From an uncultured Pseudomonadota bacterium (lineage in GTDB: Bacteria; Pseudomonadota; Gammaproteobacteria; Ga0077536), in the NCBI GenBank assembly GCA_913047675.1, contig CAJWTO010000011.1, positions 1 to 33,179 on the forward strand: a DNA stretch of 33,179 bases, read 5' to 3'. The translations under genes and the position numbers were made by a program. This document shows, piece by piece, positions 19,166 to 29,522 of this stretch (within the stretch, counting starts at the first letter, position 1; every line of letters starts with the position of its first letter). The notes beneath the pieces were generated by a model. The model saw only the letters and a list, made by a program, of their open reading frames with translations. It was not told the DNA's origin and did no database searches.

Positions 19166-20251
19166 TTAAGAATTTTCAATTACAATTTTAGGAAATTTTG
19201 CTGAAAAATCGCGAGCTCGTAGCGATAGTCGTGCGCTAACTTTCCTTGCAATCTCTCTATAACTATCGGCAATTTTTGAATCTGGATCTATTGCTACTGT
19301 CGGTCGACCGTTGTCTGCCCCTTCGCGGATTGACATATCTAATGGCAAGGAGCCTAGCATGTCTACTTCGTATTGCTTCGCCATAGAATCTCCCCCACCT
19401 TCACCGAAGATATGCTCTACATGGCCACAGGCACTACAAATATGAACACTCATATTTTCTACTATCCCGAGGACAGGAACATTGACTTTTTCAAACATCT
19501 TGAGCCCCTTTCGCGCGTCTAGTAAAGCTATATCCTGAGGAGTGGTTACTATGACAGCGCCGCTAACAGGGATTTTTTGACATAGAGTAAGTTGTATGTC
19601 GCCGGTACCTGGTGGAAGATCAACTATCAGGTAGTCAAGGTTAGACCAGTTAGTATCATTTATGAGTTGCTCAAGTGCGCCTGTTGCCATGGGGCCACGC
19701 CATATCATTGGGGTATCTTCCTCTACTAGGTTGCCGATTGACATAGTTTGCAATTGATAACTTAATTTGGGTTCCATGGATTTCCCATCTTTGCTTTCGG
19801 GACGCCCTTGAGTAGCAAGCATTCGTGTTTGGCTCGGCCCGTAAATATCAGCATCAAGCACACCGACGTTGCATCCCTCTTGCTGTAAAGCGAGCGCTAA
19901 GTTTGCAGTCGTAGTGGACTTTCCAACGCCACCTTTGCCCGATGCTACGGCAATGATATTTTTAACTTCCTTCAACGGCTTAGTACCCTTCTGAACTTCC
20001 CTAGAGAGAATTTTAGACGATACTTCTATAGTGATTGAACCAATACTTAATTCTTTTAGTAGCCGCTCTATGCGACTTTTTAGGCTGTTCGCGTATTTTT
20101 TGATAGGGAATCCGACCTCGATTATTACGGTTACACTATCATTATCTATATCTATTGCTGAAAGCGCTCCCGCACTAATCAGATCAGTTCCGAGGTATGG
20201 GTCGATGTCTTGTCTTAATTTTTCTTCTATTTTTGTTTTGAGATTTTCCAT
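19166..20251 (-). CDS. apbC: Iron-sulfur cluster carrier protein ApbC/Mrp
   Basis: 361 aa; IIAVASGKGGVGKSTTTANLALAL, DADIYGPSQTRML, DLPPGTGDIQLTL, CSACGHVEHIFGEGGG (CxxC). Confidence 0.96.
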   Translation of the reverse strand: MENLKTKIEEKLRQDIDPYLGTDLISAGALSAIDIDNDSVTVIIEVGFPIKKYANSLKSRIERLLKELSIGSITIEVSSKILSREVQKGTKPLKEVKNIIAVASGKGGVGKSTTTANLALALQQEGCNVGVLDADIYGPSQTRMLATQGRPESKDGKSMEPKLSYQLQTMSIGNLVEEDTPMIWRGPMATGALEQLINDTNWSNLDYLIVDLPPGTGDIQLTLCQKIPVSGAVIVTTPQDIALLDARKGLKMFEKVNVPVLGIVENMSVHICSACGHVEHIFGEGGGDSMAKQYEVDMLGSLPLDMSIREGADNGRPTVAIDPDSKIADSYREIARKVSARLSLRARDFSAKFPKIVIENS

Positions 20252-20369
20252 GTGCCATATTCTATGGGAAAGAAGATATATTTTACACTAATAGCGGTAA
20301 TGGTTCGCGCCTACTATAATTGAGGTGTGACATAGTGATACACCAAGCTTTAAGGTACGATTTTTCATA

Positions 20370-22382
20370 ATGAACAGCGAGCAGAGAAAGATTTTAGTCA
20401 CGAGCGCGTTACCCTACGCTAATGGTCCTATTCATATAGGTCACTTAGTTGAATATATTCAATGCGATATTTGGGTTCGGTTTCAGAAAATGTGTGGCAA
20501 TCAGTGTATTTTTGTTTGTGCAGATGACGCGCATGGTACTCCGATCATGCTCAAGGCAGAGCAGGAAGGTATATCGCCAGAGGATCTTGTCAGCGTTGTG
20601 AGTGAAGAACATCAGCGTGATTTTTTAAAATTCGGAGTTGGCTTCGATAACTACCATTCGACCCACTCGGAGGAAAATCGACAGATATCTTGCGAAATAT
20701 ACAACAAACTAGTCGTAGGGGGCTATGTGTCGCGCAGGACTATAGAACAGGCATATGATCCTAGTAAGAAGATGTTTTTGCCCGATCGGTTTATAAAAGG
20801 TTCCTGTCCTAAATGTGGGGAGCCAGACCAATATGGAGATAGCTGTGAGAATTGCGGTGCCACGTATTCTCCCACTGATTTAATTGATCCTATTTCGGCG
20901 CTGTCTGGCAAACCTCCCGAAGTTAGAACTTCAGAGCACATCTTTTTCGAACTAGGACAGTTTGAGAATGTTTTGAAAGACTGGCTAAAAAAAACTGATT
21001 TGCATCCGGGAGTTGTGAAAAAGCTGAATGATTGGTTTGAGAGTGGGCTACAGAATTGGGATATTTCGCGCGATGAGCCATACTTTGGATTCGAAATCCC
21101 TGGAGAAAAAGGTAAATATTTTTACGTGTGGCTTGATGCGCCAGTAGGGTATCTCGCGAGTTTTAAAAACTTCTGTGACCGCTCTGATGTAGATTTTGAT
21201 ACTTTCCTAAACAAAGAATCTGATGCGGAGCTTTATCATTTTATTGGTAAAGACATAATGTATTTTCACACTCTATTTTGGCCAGCGATGCTCGAAGGGG
21301 CGGGATATCGCTTGCCAACAAATGTTTTTGTCCATGGTTTTCTCACAGTCGATGGACAAAAAATGTCTAAGTCTAGAGGTAGTTTTGTAAAAGCAAGTAC
21401 TTACCTGTCACACTTAGACCCTGCATATTTACGCTATTATTTTGCGGCAAAATTAGGCCCAGCGATTGAAGATATTGATCTAAATTGGGAGGATTTTGAA
21501 GCGCGAGTCAATAGCGATTTAGTTGGTAAATTTGTTAACATTGGTAGCCGCTGTTCTAGTTTTGTAGAGAAACGTTTCGACGGCATTTTATCTAATAAAG
21601 TGGATAGCCCTGATTTGTTGGAGACATTTGAACTTGCTTCGGAAAATATAAGACATCTCTATGAGTCGCGTGAGTTTGCGAAAGCGATGCGAGAGATAAT
21701 GCTTTTGGCAGATTTAGCCAACCGTTATATTAATGATGAGAAACCATGGGTTATTGCAAAGTCTCCGAATGGAGACGAACGGTTGCATCAAGTGGCTACG
21801 ATGGGCCTTTTGCTTTTTCGTATTATCGCAATTTATTTGAAACCTGTTATACCTAGTATAGTGAATGAAATTGAGAAATTTTTTAACGAAGCTCCGTTTT
21901 GTTGGAATTCTATAACGCAGTCGCTCGCAAATCGACGGGTTAATCGATTTGTTCCTCTAATACGTAGAGTTGAATCTGGGAATATAAAAGCTATGGTAGA
22001 AGAAGTAAAAAAAGAAGACGACCAACCGATGATCAGTGGAAGTAATTCTACGGAAGGCGTTGTTTCTATTGGAGATTTCTCCAAGGTAGAACTCCGTGTT
22101 GGATTGATTGAAGAGGCCAGCCATGTGGATGGAGCGGATAAGCTGTTAAAACTTCATGTTGATCTGGGTGACGAAAAACGTCAAATTTTTGCCGGCATCA
22201 AACAAGCCTATTCTCCGGAGTCGCTAGTCGGTAAATTAGTTGTAGTCGTCGCGAACTTAGCACCGAGGAAAATGCGTTTTGGTGTTTCTGAAGGTATGGT
22301 GCTAGCGGCTGGAGCAGGTGGGAAAGACGTGTTTTTGATCGAGCCGAGTAAAGGTGCAGAACCTGGTATGTTGATTAAATAG
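20370..22382 (+). CDS. metG: Methionine--tRNA ligase
   Basis: 670 aa; TSALPYANGPIHIGHLVEYIQ, zinc Cys cluster GSCPKCGEPDQYGDSCENCG, KMSKS motif, C-terminal tRNA-binding domain FSKVELRVGLIEEASHVDGADKLLKL. Confidence 0.98.
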   Translation: MNSEQRKILVTSALPYANGPIHIGHLVEYIQCDIWVRFQKMCGNQCIFVCADDAHGTPIMLKAEQEGISPEDLVSVVSEEHQRDFLKFGVGFDNYHSTHSEENRQISCEIYNKLVVGGYVSRRTIEQAYDPSKKMFLPDRFIKGSCPKCGEPDQYGDSCENCGATYSPTDLIDPISALSGKPPEVRTSEHIFFELGQFENVLKDWLKKTDLHPGVVKKLNDWFESGLQNWDISRDEPYFGFEIPGEKGKYFYVWLDAPVGYLASFKNFCDRSDVDFDTFLNKESDAELYHFIGKDIMYFHTLFWPAMLEGAGYRLPTNVFVHGFLTVDGQKMSKSRGSFVKASTYLSHLDPAYLRYYFAAKLGPAIEDIDLNWEDFEARVNSDLVGKFVNIGSRCSSFVEKRFDGILSNKVDSPDLLETFELASENIRHLYESREFAKAMREIMLLADLANRYINDEKPWVIAKSPNGDERLHQVATMGLLLFRIIAIYLKPVIPSIVNEIEKFFNEAPFCWNSITQSLANRRVNRFVPLIRRVESGNIKAMVEEVKKEDDQPMISGSNSTEGVVSIGDFSKVELRVGLIEEASHVDGADKLLKLHVDLGDEKRQIFAGIKQAYSPESLVGKLVVVVANLAPRKMRFGVSEGMVLAAGAGGKDVFLIEPSKGAEPGMLIK

Positions 22383-22400
22383 TTAAGAAAATTATGTTGG

Positions 22401-23015
22401 GTGAATAAATCAGTGGCAAGTACCGAGGAAATTAATGAGCTGCTCCCTCAGACTCAATGCAAAATGTGTGGTTATCCAAATTGTTTGGGCTACGCTCGAG
22501 GAATTATCGATGATAATGCTTCAATTGATCTTTGTCCGCCTGGAGGTGAGTCTACTCGAGTTAGGTTAGCCGCCATAATGGGCGTAGCTCTTTCCAGTGA
22601 ACGAGTTTTACTACCTGAGCCAAAAAAACTCTTTGCGTTGATTGATGAAGAAAGCTGTATAGGTTGTACTAAGTGCTTAGTAGAGTGTCCGACTGACGCA
22701 ATAATTGGTGCAAAGTCTAGAGTACATACAACAGTTGAAAAATGGTGCACCGGTTGTGGCCTGTGCGTTCCCGTTTGTCCGGTCGATTGTATAGAAATTA
22801 AAGATAAAAGTGATTCCGCCAGTAATTCTTTATCTTCGAGAACGGCTCGGCAACGTTACGAACTGCATCTTCAAAGATTAGAAAAAAAGCATGAGGATAC
22901 TTTCGAGCAAACTTACGTCACTTTTGATCAAGGTTCTAAGGAAGAAATGCGAACAATTATTGAGGCTGTTGTTGCTAGGAAAAATGGCAACGAAGATTCA
23001 GGATATAAGGGCTAG
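22401..23015 (+). CDS. rsxB: RnfB/RsxB-like electron transport protein (soluble form, no N-terminal TM)
   Basis: 204 aa; LPQTQCKMCGYPNCLGYARGII...DLCPPGGE plus two [4Fe-4S] motifs CIGCTKCLVECPTDAI and CTGCGLCVPVCPVDCI. GTG start. Confidence 0.85.
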   Translation: MNKSVASTEEINELLPQTQCKMCGYPNCLGYARGIIDDNASIDLCPPGGESTRVRLAAIMGVALSSERVLLPEPKKLFALIDEESCIGCTKCLVECPTDAIIGAKSRVHTTVEKWCTGCGLCVPVCPVDCIEIKDKSDSASNSLSSRTARQRYELHLQRLEKKHEDTFEQTYVTFDQGSKEEMRTIIEAVVARKNGNEDSGYKG

Positions 23016-23105
23016 TGCGTGATTTCTAGCATTGGATTTCGTGGAATTCCTTATAGGCTAGTAGAAATAAAAAAGTCTCGAGAAATTTAGTCCTCAAGGG
23101 AGATA

Positions 23106-23567
23106 ATGACCATGTTTGCGGAGACTAGGGATGAAACGAGAAATTTTTTCCACGCTGTTTGGAGCAAAATGTCTGCGTCTGAAGCTCTCACTCCCTTGGA
23201 AACTATAGTTGCTGATGTCATCAAAAAGCACCCTGAGTATCATAAGACTTTAGATACCATTGTGAATGATCCATTAGATTCAAATCAGTCGAATGACTAC
23301 ATAAATAGAGATAATCCTTTTTTACACATGGGACTGCATATTGCACTCGTTGAGCAATTGCAGTCTGATAGGCCTAAGGGAGTTCGGAGGGTCTACTCGC
23401 AAATCATTGAGAAATTAGCAGCCGCGGATGCGAATGGTCTCCATGATGCTGAGCATAGAATAATGCAATGCCTGTCGGACACTCTTTGGTCGGCCGGTAG
23501 GAGCGGTCAGGCACCTGACGAAGATGTCTATTTAGAAAATTTACAAAAACTCATCCCGAAAAGATAA
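23106..23567 (+). CDS. DUF1841 family protein
   Basis: 153 aa; NPFLHMGLHIALVEQLQSDRPKGVRRVYSQI and DAEHRIMQCLSDTLWSAGRSGQAPDEDVYLENLQKL match my recollection of the DUF1841 pattern. Confidence 0.8.
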   Translation: MTMFAETRDETRNFFHAVWSKMSASEALTPLETIVADVIKKHPEYHKTLDTIVNDPLDSNQSNDYINRDNPFLHMGLHIALVEQLQSDRPKGVRRVYSQIIEKLAAADANGLHDAEHRIMQCLSDTLWSAGRSGQAPDEDVYLENLQKLIPKR

Positions 23568-23568
23568 G

Positions 23569-23895
23569 TTAGCGCTCTAGCAAGTCTAATTTCCCTTCTT
23601 TACCAGCCCATTCTTCTGCATCAGGTAGAGGGTCATCCGCCATTTCAGTAATGACAGGCCATTCTTTGGAAAGTTCAGCATTTAGCTCTAGAAACACATT
23701 CTCGTCATCTGTCAGGTCATCTTCAGACTTAATCGCTTCCACAGGACATTCAGGTTCACACAAGGTACAGTCTATGCATTCGTCGGGATCAATGACCAAG
23801 AAGTTTGGCCCTTCATGGAAACAATCTACAGGACATACTTCTACACAGTCGGTGTGCTTGCATTTTATACAGTCTTCTACAACTACGAAAGTCAT
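23569..23895 (-). CDS. fdxA: Ferredoxin FdxA (7Fe type)
   Basis: [58 protein letters not shown] at 23895 matches the family N-terminus; downstream of mutS as in pseudomonads. Confidence 0.96.
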   Translation of the reverse strand: MTFVVVEDCIKCKHTDCVEVCPVDCFHEGPNFLVIDPDECIDCTLCEPECPVEAIKSEDDLTDDENVFLELNAELSKEWPVITEMADDPLPDAEEWAGKEGKLDLLER

Positions 23896-23965
23896 ACGCA
23901 ATAGCCTATCTTGATAACATTTATCCTGTGTATTATACATTTGAAAAAGCGTGTTTCCCAATATT

Positions 23966-26506
23966 TTATTTCCTTTCAGCGCTCTTTTTAAGAAAGTACA
24001 GCTTTTCAAGAGCTTCACGGGGGGTCAAAGAATCAGGATCGATCTCAGAAATTAGTTCAACGAAATTATTTTCACATTCTTGACGGGATATATTATTTGA
24101 CTGAGGGGCGTTTTCTAAAGAGTTGAGTATAGCTGCGGCTTTGTCTAACGACTGATAAGGAATTCCTGCTTGCCTGGCTACTGACAGGCCATAACTTTTA
24201 TTTGCTGATCCATCGGTTACCTGATGCAAGAATACAATTTCTTCATCTTGCACGATTGCTTCCAGCTTGACGTTAGATATTTTAGGTACAGATTTCGCAA
24301 GTGAAGTTAGCTCGAAAAAGTGGGTAGAAAACAAGGTATAGGCCTTGGTTTGGGATGCTAAATATTCTGCGGAAGCACTTGCGATCGCTAATCCATCATA
24401 TGTGCTAGTTCCTCGTCCAATTTCATCAATTAGCACTAGACTATTTTTGGTCGCGTTATTCATGATGTAGGCCAATTCTTTCATTTCCACCATAAACGTA
24501 CTTTGCCCTGCAGCAAGATTATCGGTTGCGCCGATCCGAGTATAAATTGCGTCGATTTCGCCTATGAGCGCAGTTTTAGCGGGAACAAAAGAACCAATGT
24601 GGGCGAGCAATACTATCACGGCGTTTTGTCGCATGTAGGTTGATTTTCCACCCATATTAGGACCAGTTATGATCAGTAGTTTTCTATCCTCTCGAAGGTA
24701 TAAATCATTCTTCACAAATTGCCGCTTTTGGTGCATCTCAACAGTGGGATGCCTTCCTTGCGTAATAGAAATTTTCTCCTGCGAAGAAAGTTCGGGTTTA
24801 CACCAGTGAAGGGTTCCTGCGCGTTCTGCGAAGGTACTCAATACATCTAGAGTAGAAATAGAATTTGCTGTAATAACCATTTTTTCGGTTTCGGAGGCTA
24901 ACGATGTCACTAATTCATTAAAAACTTGTTTCTCTCTTAATAGCGCCTGTTCTTTAGCATTTAGTATCTCTGTTTCAAACGCCTGCAGTTCCTCGGTGAT
25001 ATAACGTTCCGTCGCTTTTAAAGTTTGCCGTCGCTGAAAAGAGCTAGGCACCAAATCACTGTGTGATCGACTTGTTTCGATGTAATATCCGTGTACTCTA
25101 TTAAATCCTACTTTTAGGCTAGAGATCCCTGTTGCCTTCTTTTCGCGGGTTTCGATCGAGACAAGTCTCTCATTAGCGTCTGAGAGGATTGATCGCAGTT
25201 TGTCTAGTTCCTCGTCAAAGCCGGTTGCTATAACGGGCTGTTCTTTAATAGTTAAAGGTGGGTTTTCCACCAGCGCGTCAGACAATAATTTGATTACATG
25301 AGGGAACTCAGACGTGTGAAAAATAATTTCGTCTAATAATTTCGCGCATCCAATTTTAAGATGTTCTTTGACTAATGGTAATTTAGTGAGTGTTTTTCGA
25401 AGCGAGTTTAGTTCAGCTGGTTTGATAATTTTTATAGTGATTCTAGCAGCGGCGCGCTCTAAGTCTTTGATGTCTTTTAAGTCACTTCTGAGTCTGCCAA
25501 TATTTATTTCACCTATGAGGGCGCTGACGGCATTGTGTCTTTCGATTAATTGTCGGCCCTGTTTTAATGGCTTGGTGAGCCATCTTTTTAGAAGTCGGCC
25601 ACCCATAGGAGTTTTTGTGGTGTTGATTAGTGAAAAAATTGATGTTGAATCTTTCTTCAAATATGGGCTTGAAATTTCGAGATTCTCTCGACTTTTTTGA
25701 TCGATTCGAATCGAGCTCTCCACGTTGTCGATTTTTATTGTTGTTATATGAGCAGGTCGAGCGCCTTGCATTTTGGTGCAATAACTTAGAAGTAAGCTAG
25801 CGGCCATATTGATGGCATGTGCATCTACCATGCCAAGGTTTTGAAACGTATTGTGGTCTAGACTAAATTGATCGCATAAAATCTTTTTATGGATCTCTGG
25901 TTCTATTGCATAATCTCTCACAATTGTAATTAGATTAGACCATTTTTCAGGTAGTGTTATAGCTACACCGGCAGGTATTAAGATTTCTGCTGGGGAAAGG
26001 CGCTCGATTTCGTCGATCACTAAGTTTATAGAAGAAAGGAATATAGCCTCGAGTTGATTCCCACAGGCATCTAAAAACGCGATTCCATAGGTTTTTGAAC
26101 TATGACCAATGGCTAGAATAAGAGTCTCGCTACTTTCGTCCATTAGCGCCGCATCCAGAACAGTTCCAGGGGTTATGATGCGAGTCACTTTTCTTTCTAA
26201 AGGTTCTTTGGTTTTTCCAGGCAGGCTTATTTGCTCGCATATGGCGACACTCTCTCCCATAGCGATGAGCCTAGCAAGGTAACTATCTGCGGCATGTGCC
26301 GGCACTCCAGCCATTGGGATAGCGGTCCCATCAGCTTTACCCCTTGCGGTTAGGGTGATATTTAGAAGCTCGGCCGCCCGCTTTGCATCTTCGAAAAATA
26401 ACTCGTAAAAATCTCCCATTCTATAGAATAAGAGCATATCCAAGTGCTCTTGCTTGATTTTTAGGTACTGCCTGATCATGGGCGTATGCTGGTTTGAGTC
26501 ATTCAT
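23966..26506 (-). CDS. mutS: DNA mismatch repair protein MutS
   Basis: 846 aa; [29 protein letters not shown], Walker [46 protein letters not shown]. Confidence 0.99.
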   Translation of the reverse strand: MNDSNQHTPMIRQYLKIKQEHLDMLLFYRMGDFYELFFEDAKRAAELLNITLTARGKADGTAIPMAGVPAHAADSYLARLIAMGESVAICEQISLPGKTKEPLERKVTRIITPGTVLDAALMDESSETLILAIGHSSKTYGIAFLDACGNQLEAIFLSSINLVIDEIERLSPAEILIPAGVAITLPEKWSNLITIVRDYAIEPEIHKKILCDQFSLDHNTFQNLGMVDAHAINMAASLLLSYCTKMQGARPAHITTIKIDNVESSIRIDQKSRENLEISSPYLKKDSTSIFSLINTTKTPMGGRLLKRWLTKPLKQGRQLIERHNAVSALIGEINIGRLRSDLKDIKDLERAAARITIKIIKPAELNSLRKTLTKLPLVKEHLKIGCAKLLDEIIFHTSEFPHVIKLLSDALVENPPLTIKEQPVIATGFDEELDKLRSILSDANERLVSIETREKKATGISSLKVGFNRVHGYYIETSRSHSDLVPSSFQRRQTLKATERYITEELQAFETEILNAKEQALLREKQVFNELVTSLASETEKMVITANSISTLDVLSTFAERAGTLHWCKPELSSQEKISITQGRHPTVEMHQKRQFVKNDLYLREDRKLLIITGPNMGGKSTYMRQNAVIVLLAHIGSFVPAKTALIGEIDAIYTRIGATDNLAAGQSTFMVEMKELAYIMNNATKNSLVLIDEIGRGTSTYDGLAIASASAEYLASQTKAYTLFSTHFFELTSLAKSVPKISNVKLEAIVQDEEIVFLHQVTDGSANKSYGLSVARQAGIPYQSLDKAAAILNSLENAPQSNNISRQECENNFVELISEIDPDSLTPREALEKLYFLKKSAERK

Positions 26507-26732
26507 TCTAATGGGAATTGTGACATCTTATGGGGCAATACTCCACGGCTTGGTAGGTCGTATTTCGCCCTAGTGTGCCCGAAGACCGCTCTAGAAATAA
26601 ATCGTAAATTAGCTCGGAGGTTTTTTCCCAAACCTTAAAATTGTACAATAACTAGGGAATTATAAAATTTGACGAAAAAAGTACGCTCGTCAGAATGATG
26701 TGGTACGAAATGAAGCAATTAAAGGGACGATT

Positions 26733-28601
26733 ATGGCGGAAGGTAGCAATAAAGAAGAATTAGGGTTTGAGTCTGAAGTACAGCAGTTACTAGATTTAGT
26801 AATTAATTCTTTATACAGCAATAAGGAGATCTTTCTGAGGGAGCTCGTCTCGAACGCTTCTGACGCGGTTGATAAGCTACGATTTTCCGCATTATCTGAT
26901 GATGCTTTATATGAGGGCGATCCAGACTTAGGCGTCACAATTGATTTTAATGAAAAAAAGAAAACCATTACCGTAAACGATAATGGTATAGGAATGAATC
27001 GTGAAGATGTTATAGCGAATTTAGGTACTATAGCCAAGTCTGGAACTAAAGAATTCTTTGGTGCCCTTAGTGGAGATGAAACAAAAGACTCGCAATTAAT
27101 AGGACAGTTTGGAGTAGGATTCTACGCAGCTTTTATAGTAGCTGAGAAAGTCGTTGTGACCTCGCGTAAGGCCGGCGATAAGGTTACTAAAGGAGTGCGT
27201 TGGGAATCAGAAGGCAAGGGCGATTATTCAGTAGAAAGTGTTGATAAGATTTCAAGAGGAACTGAGGTCGTTTTACATTTGAAAAAAGAAGCTAAGGAAT
27301 TTGCTTCGAATAGCAAAATCCGTGAGATATGTAAGAAATATTCCGATCATATAGCTGTGCCTATCAGTATGGCACCTATTTCAGGTGAAGGTGATCGCGA
27401 GGTAATAAATGAAGCTACAGCTATTTGGAAGAAGGCTAAAGCTGAGATTAGTAATGACGACTATAAGGAGTTTTACCGACTTATCTCTAATGATTTTATG
27501 GAACCGCTCAAATGGGTCCATTCTCAGGTTGAAGGTAAGTTGGAATACACAACTTTGTTCTATATTCCTCAGATGGCTCCATTTGATCTTTGGGATAGGG
27601 ATTCTAAACAGGGAATTAAGCTTTACGTACAGCGTGTCTTCATTATGGACGACGCAGAGGAACTTTTGCCGCGTTATCTTCGTTTTATTAAAGGGATAAT
27701 TGATACAAATGATTTGCCATTAAATGTGTCGCGCGAGCTTTTACAAAAGGATAAAGCGCTTGAAAAAATTAGGCTTGCGTCTATCAAAAAGATATTAGGA
27801 TTGATTGAGCGTTTAAGTAAGACCGATGATTATCAGAAATTTTGGACCACGTTTGGTCGGGTACTTAAGGAAGGAATCGTAGAGGACGAGGCTCATCGTG
27901 AGCGAATCTCTAAGCTTCTTAGGTTTTCGAGTACCGTAGAAGGCGGGGATGAGCCTACGGTAGGTTTCTCAGATTATGTTTCTAGGATGAAGGAAGACCA
28001 GACTGATATTTTCTATATAACCGCCGATAGTTTTGCGACTGCAAAAAATAGTCCACATATAGAATATTTCTTGTCAAAAGGAGTTGAGGTTCTTCTATTA
28101 CACGATCCGATTGACGAATGGGTTACCTCGCATTTAACTGAGTTTGATGGCAAAAAACTCAAATCTATTGTTCACTCAGACTTAGATGAAGAAAAAGATG
28201 AAAGCGCTAAAAAGACAGAGAATGCTGCGGATGAACAAGAGTATGGAGAATTTCTCGATAAAGTGAAAAATTTATTATCAGACAAAGTTGAAGATGTCAG
28301 AACTAGCAAGCGCTTGACATCATCTCCAGCCTGCTTGGTGTCTAGCGCAGCGTCCCCAAGCGCAAATATGGAGCGATTGCTTCAAGCTGCTGGGCAGCAA
28401 ATTCCCGAATCTAAGAGAATTTTAGAGTTGAATATGAGTCACCCTATTATCACGCTAATTCAAAAAGAGAAAGATGAAGAAAAACTGAAATCTTGGTCAA
28501 ATTACTTATTCGGGCAGTCGATTGTCGCTGAGGGAGGTAAGCTGGATGACCCGGCGGCTTTCATTCAGAATATTAATCAAACGCTACTTGATACGGCGTA
28601 G
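26733..28601 (+). CDS. htpG: Molecular chaperone HtpG (Hsp90)
   Basis: FESEVQQLLDLVINSLYSNKEIFLRELVSNASDAVDKLRF, GIGMNREDVIANLGTIAKSGT, GQFGVGFYAAFIV; ATG at 26733 preferred over the track start 26700. Confidence 0.98.
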   Translation: MAEGSNKEELGFESEVQQLLDLVINSLYSNKEIFLRELVSNASDAVDKLRFSALSDDALYEGDPDLGVTIDFNEKKKTITVNDNGIGMNREDVIANLGTIAKSGTKEFFGALSGDETKDSQLIGQFGVGFYAAFIVAEKVVVTSRKAGDKVTKGVRWESEGKGDYSVESVDKISRGTEVVLHLKKEAKEFASNSKIREICKKYSDHIAVPISMAPISGEGDREVINEATAIWKKAKAEISNDDYKEFYRLISNDFMEPLKWVHSQVEGKLEYTTLFYIPQMAPFDLWDRDSKQGIKLYVQRVFIMDDAEELLPRYLRFIKGIIDTNDLPLNVSRELLQKDKALEKIRLASIKKILGLIERLSKTDDYQKFWTTFGRVLKEGIVEDEAHRERISKLLRFSSTVEGGDEPTVGFSDYVSRMKEDQTDIFYITADSFATAKNSPHIEYFLSKGVEVLLLHDPIDEWVTSHLTEFDGKKLKSIVHSDLDEEKDESAKKTENAADEQEYGEFLDKVKNLLSDKVEDVRTSKRLTSSPACLVSSAASPSANMERLLQAAGQQIPESKRILELNMSHPIITLIQKEKDEEKLKSWSNYLFGQSIVAEGGKLDDPAAFIQNINQTLLDTA

Positions 28602-28606
28602 CGACA

Positions 28607-29467
28607 CTGAATGTTTTTGATCTTGTTAACTCAGCGGCTCAGCGCTTAGCTGCCGCTGATGTTTGCTTAGGTCACGGTATTGACAATGCTGAAGATGAGG
28701 CGCTTTTCTTAGTTTTACATGCCACAGGGCTGTCTTATGATTCGCCGGACGCAGCTCTTAACACTGAGCTTACTTCTGTTCAACTTAACGCGATTGATCG
28801 GTTAATTACTGAGCGAATAGAGAGTCGGAAACCGTCCGCATATTTGACTGGTTATATGTGGTTTTGTGGGTATAAATTTCGGACTGATGAGCGAGTTTTG
28901 GTTCCTAGATCGCCGATTGCCGAGTTGATTGTTAAAAGATTTCAGCCTTGGTGGTCTGAGACTGAGAACCCGACTGCTTTAGAAATCGGCACGGGTGGAG
29001 GATGTATAGCAATTAGTATGGCCTTGAGTTTGGAAAACCTAGATGTAGAAGCGACCGATATAAGTGCAGGTGCTATAAAAGTAGCTCAGGAAAATGCTCT
29101 ATTACATTCTGTTGGAAGCCGGGTACGATTTTACCTGGCAGACTTATTTCCGGAACAAAAGCGTAAATATGACCTGATAATTTCGAATCCGCCATACGTA
29201 CCTTCCGCGCGTTATACTAGACTCCCCAAAGAGTACCACTGTGAGCCTGCGGGTGCCCTTGTGAGTGGAGAAGATGGTATGGACTGTGTGCGTCGTATTC
29301 TCGAGCAAGCACCAGATTATTTGATGGATGGAGGGCTGCTATTTATGGAGGTGGGAGAGCTTTGGGAAGTTGTAGACAAGACATTTTCCAGCATAGACTT
29401 TACTTGGGTAGATTTAGAGTTCGGAGGCGAAGGCGTTCTCTTGGTGTCTAAAGAACAGCTTGTATAA
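28607..29467 (+). CDS. prmB: 50S ribosomal protein L3 N(5)-glutamine methyltransferase; proposed start CTG at 28607
   Basis: Track ORF begins at an internal TTG (28844). In-frame upstream sequence reads (L/M)NVFDLVNSAAQRLAAADVCLGHGIDNAEDEALFLVLHATGL...SRKPSAYLTGYMWFCGYKF, aligning with the PrmB N-terminus (GHGTDN..DEA, AYLT..WFCG). NPPY motif at ISNPPYVPSARY. Confidence 0.88.
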   Translation: MNVFDLVNSAAQRLAAADVCLGHGIDNAEDEALFLVLHATGLSYDSPDAALNTELTSVQLNAIDRLITERIESRKPSAYLTGYMWFCGYKFRTDERVLVPRSPIAELIVKRFQPWWSETENPTALEIGTGGGCIAISMALSLENLDVEATDISAGAIKVAQENALLHSVGSRVRFYLADLFPEQKRKYDLIISNPPYVPSARYTRLPKEYHCEPAGALVSGEDGMDCVRRILEQAPDYLMDGGLLFMEVGELWEVVDKTFSSIDFTWVDLEFGGEGVLLVSKEQLV

Positions 29468-29522
29468 ATCATTAGTCAAAATATTTTGGTTAAATAGCGC
29501 GGTAGACTGATAGAATAGACAG

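Noticed and set aside
23896-24018. N-terminal extension of fdxA in the track
   Set aside because: Overlaps the mutS 3' end and lacks ferredoxin-like sequence; ATG 23895 gives the FdxA N-terminus.
26540-26580. Sigma32-like heat-shock promoter upstream of htpG (CTTGGT-N13-CCCTAGT)
   Set aside because: Too many mismatches to CTTGAA/CCCCATnT to claim from sequence alone.
26618-26635. Inverted repeat AGGTTT-TTTCCC-AAACCT upstream of htpG
   Set aside because: Only a 6-bp stem in AT-rich DNA; insufficient evidence for a specific regulatory function.
29477-29488. Perfect palindrome CAAAATATTTTG between prmB and aroC
   Set aside because: Short AT-rich palindrome, readily expected by chance; no supporting context.
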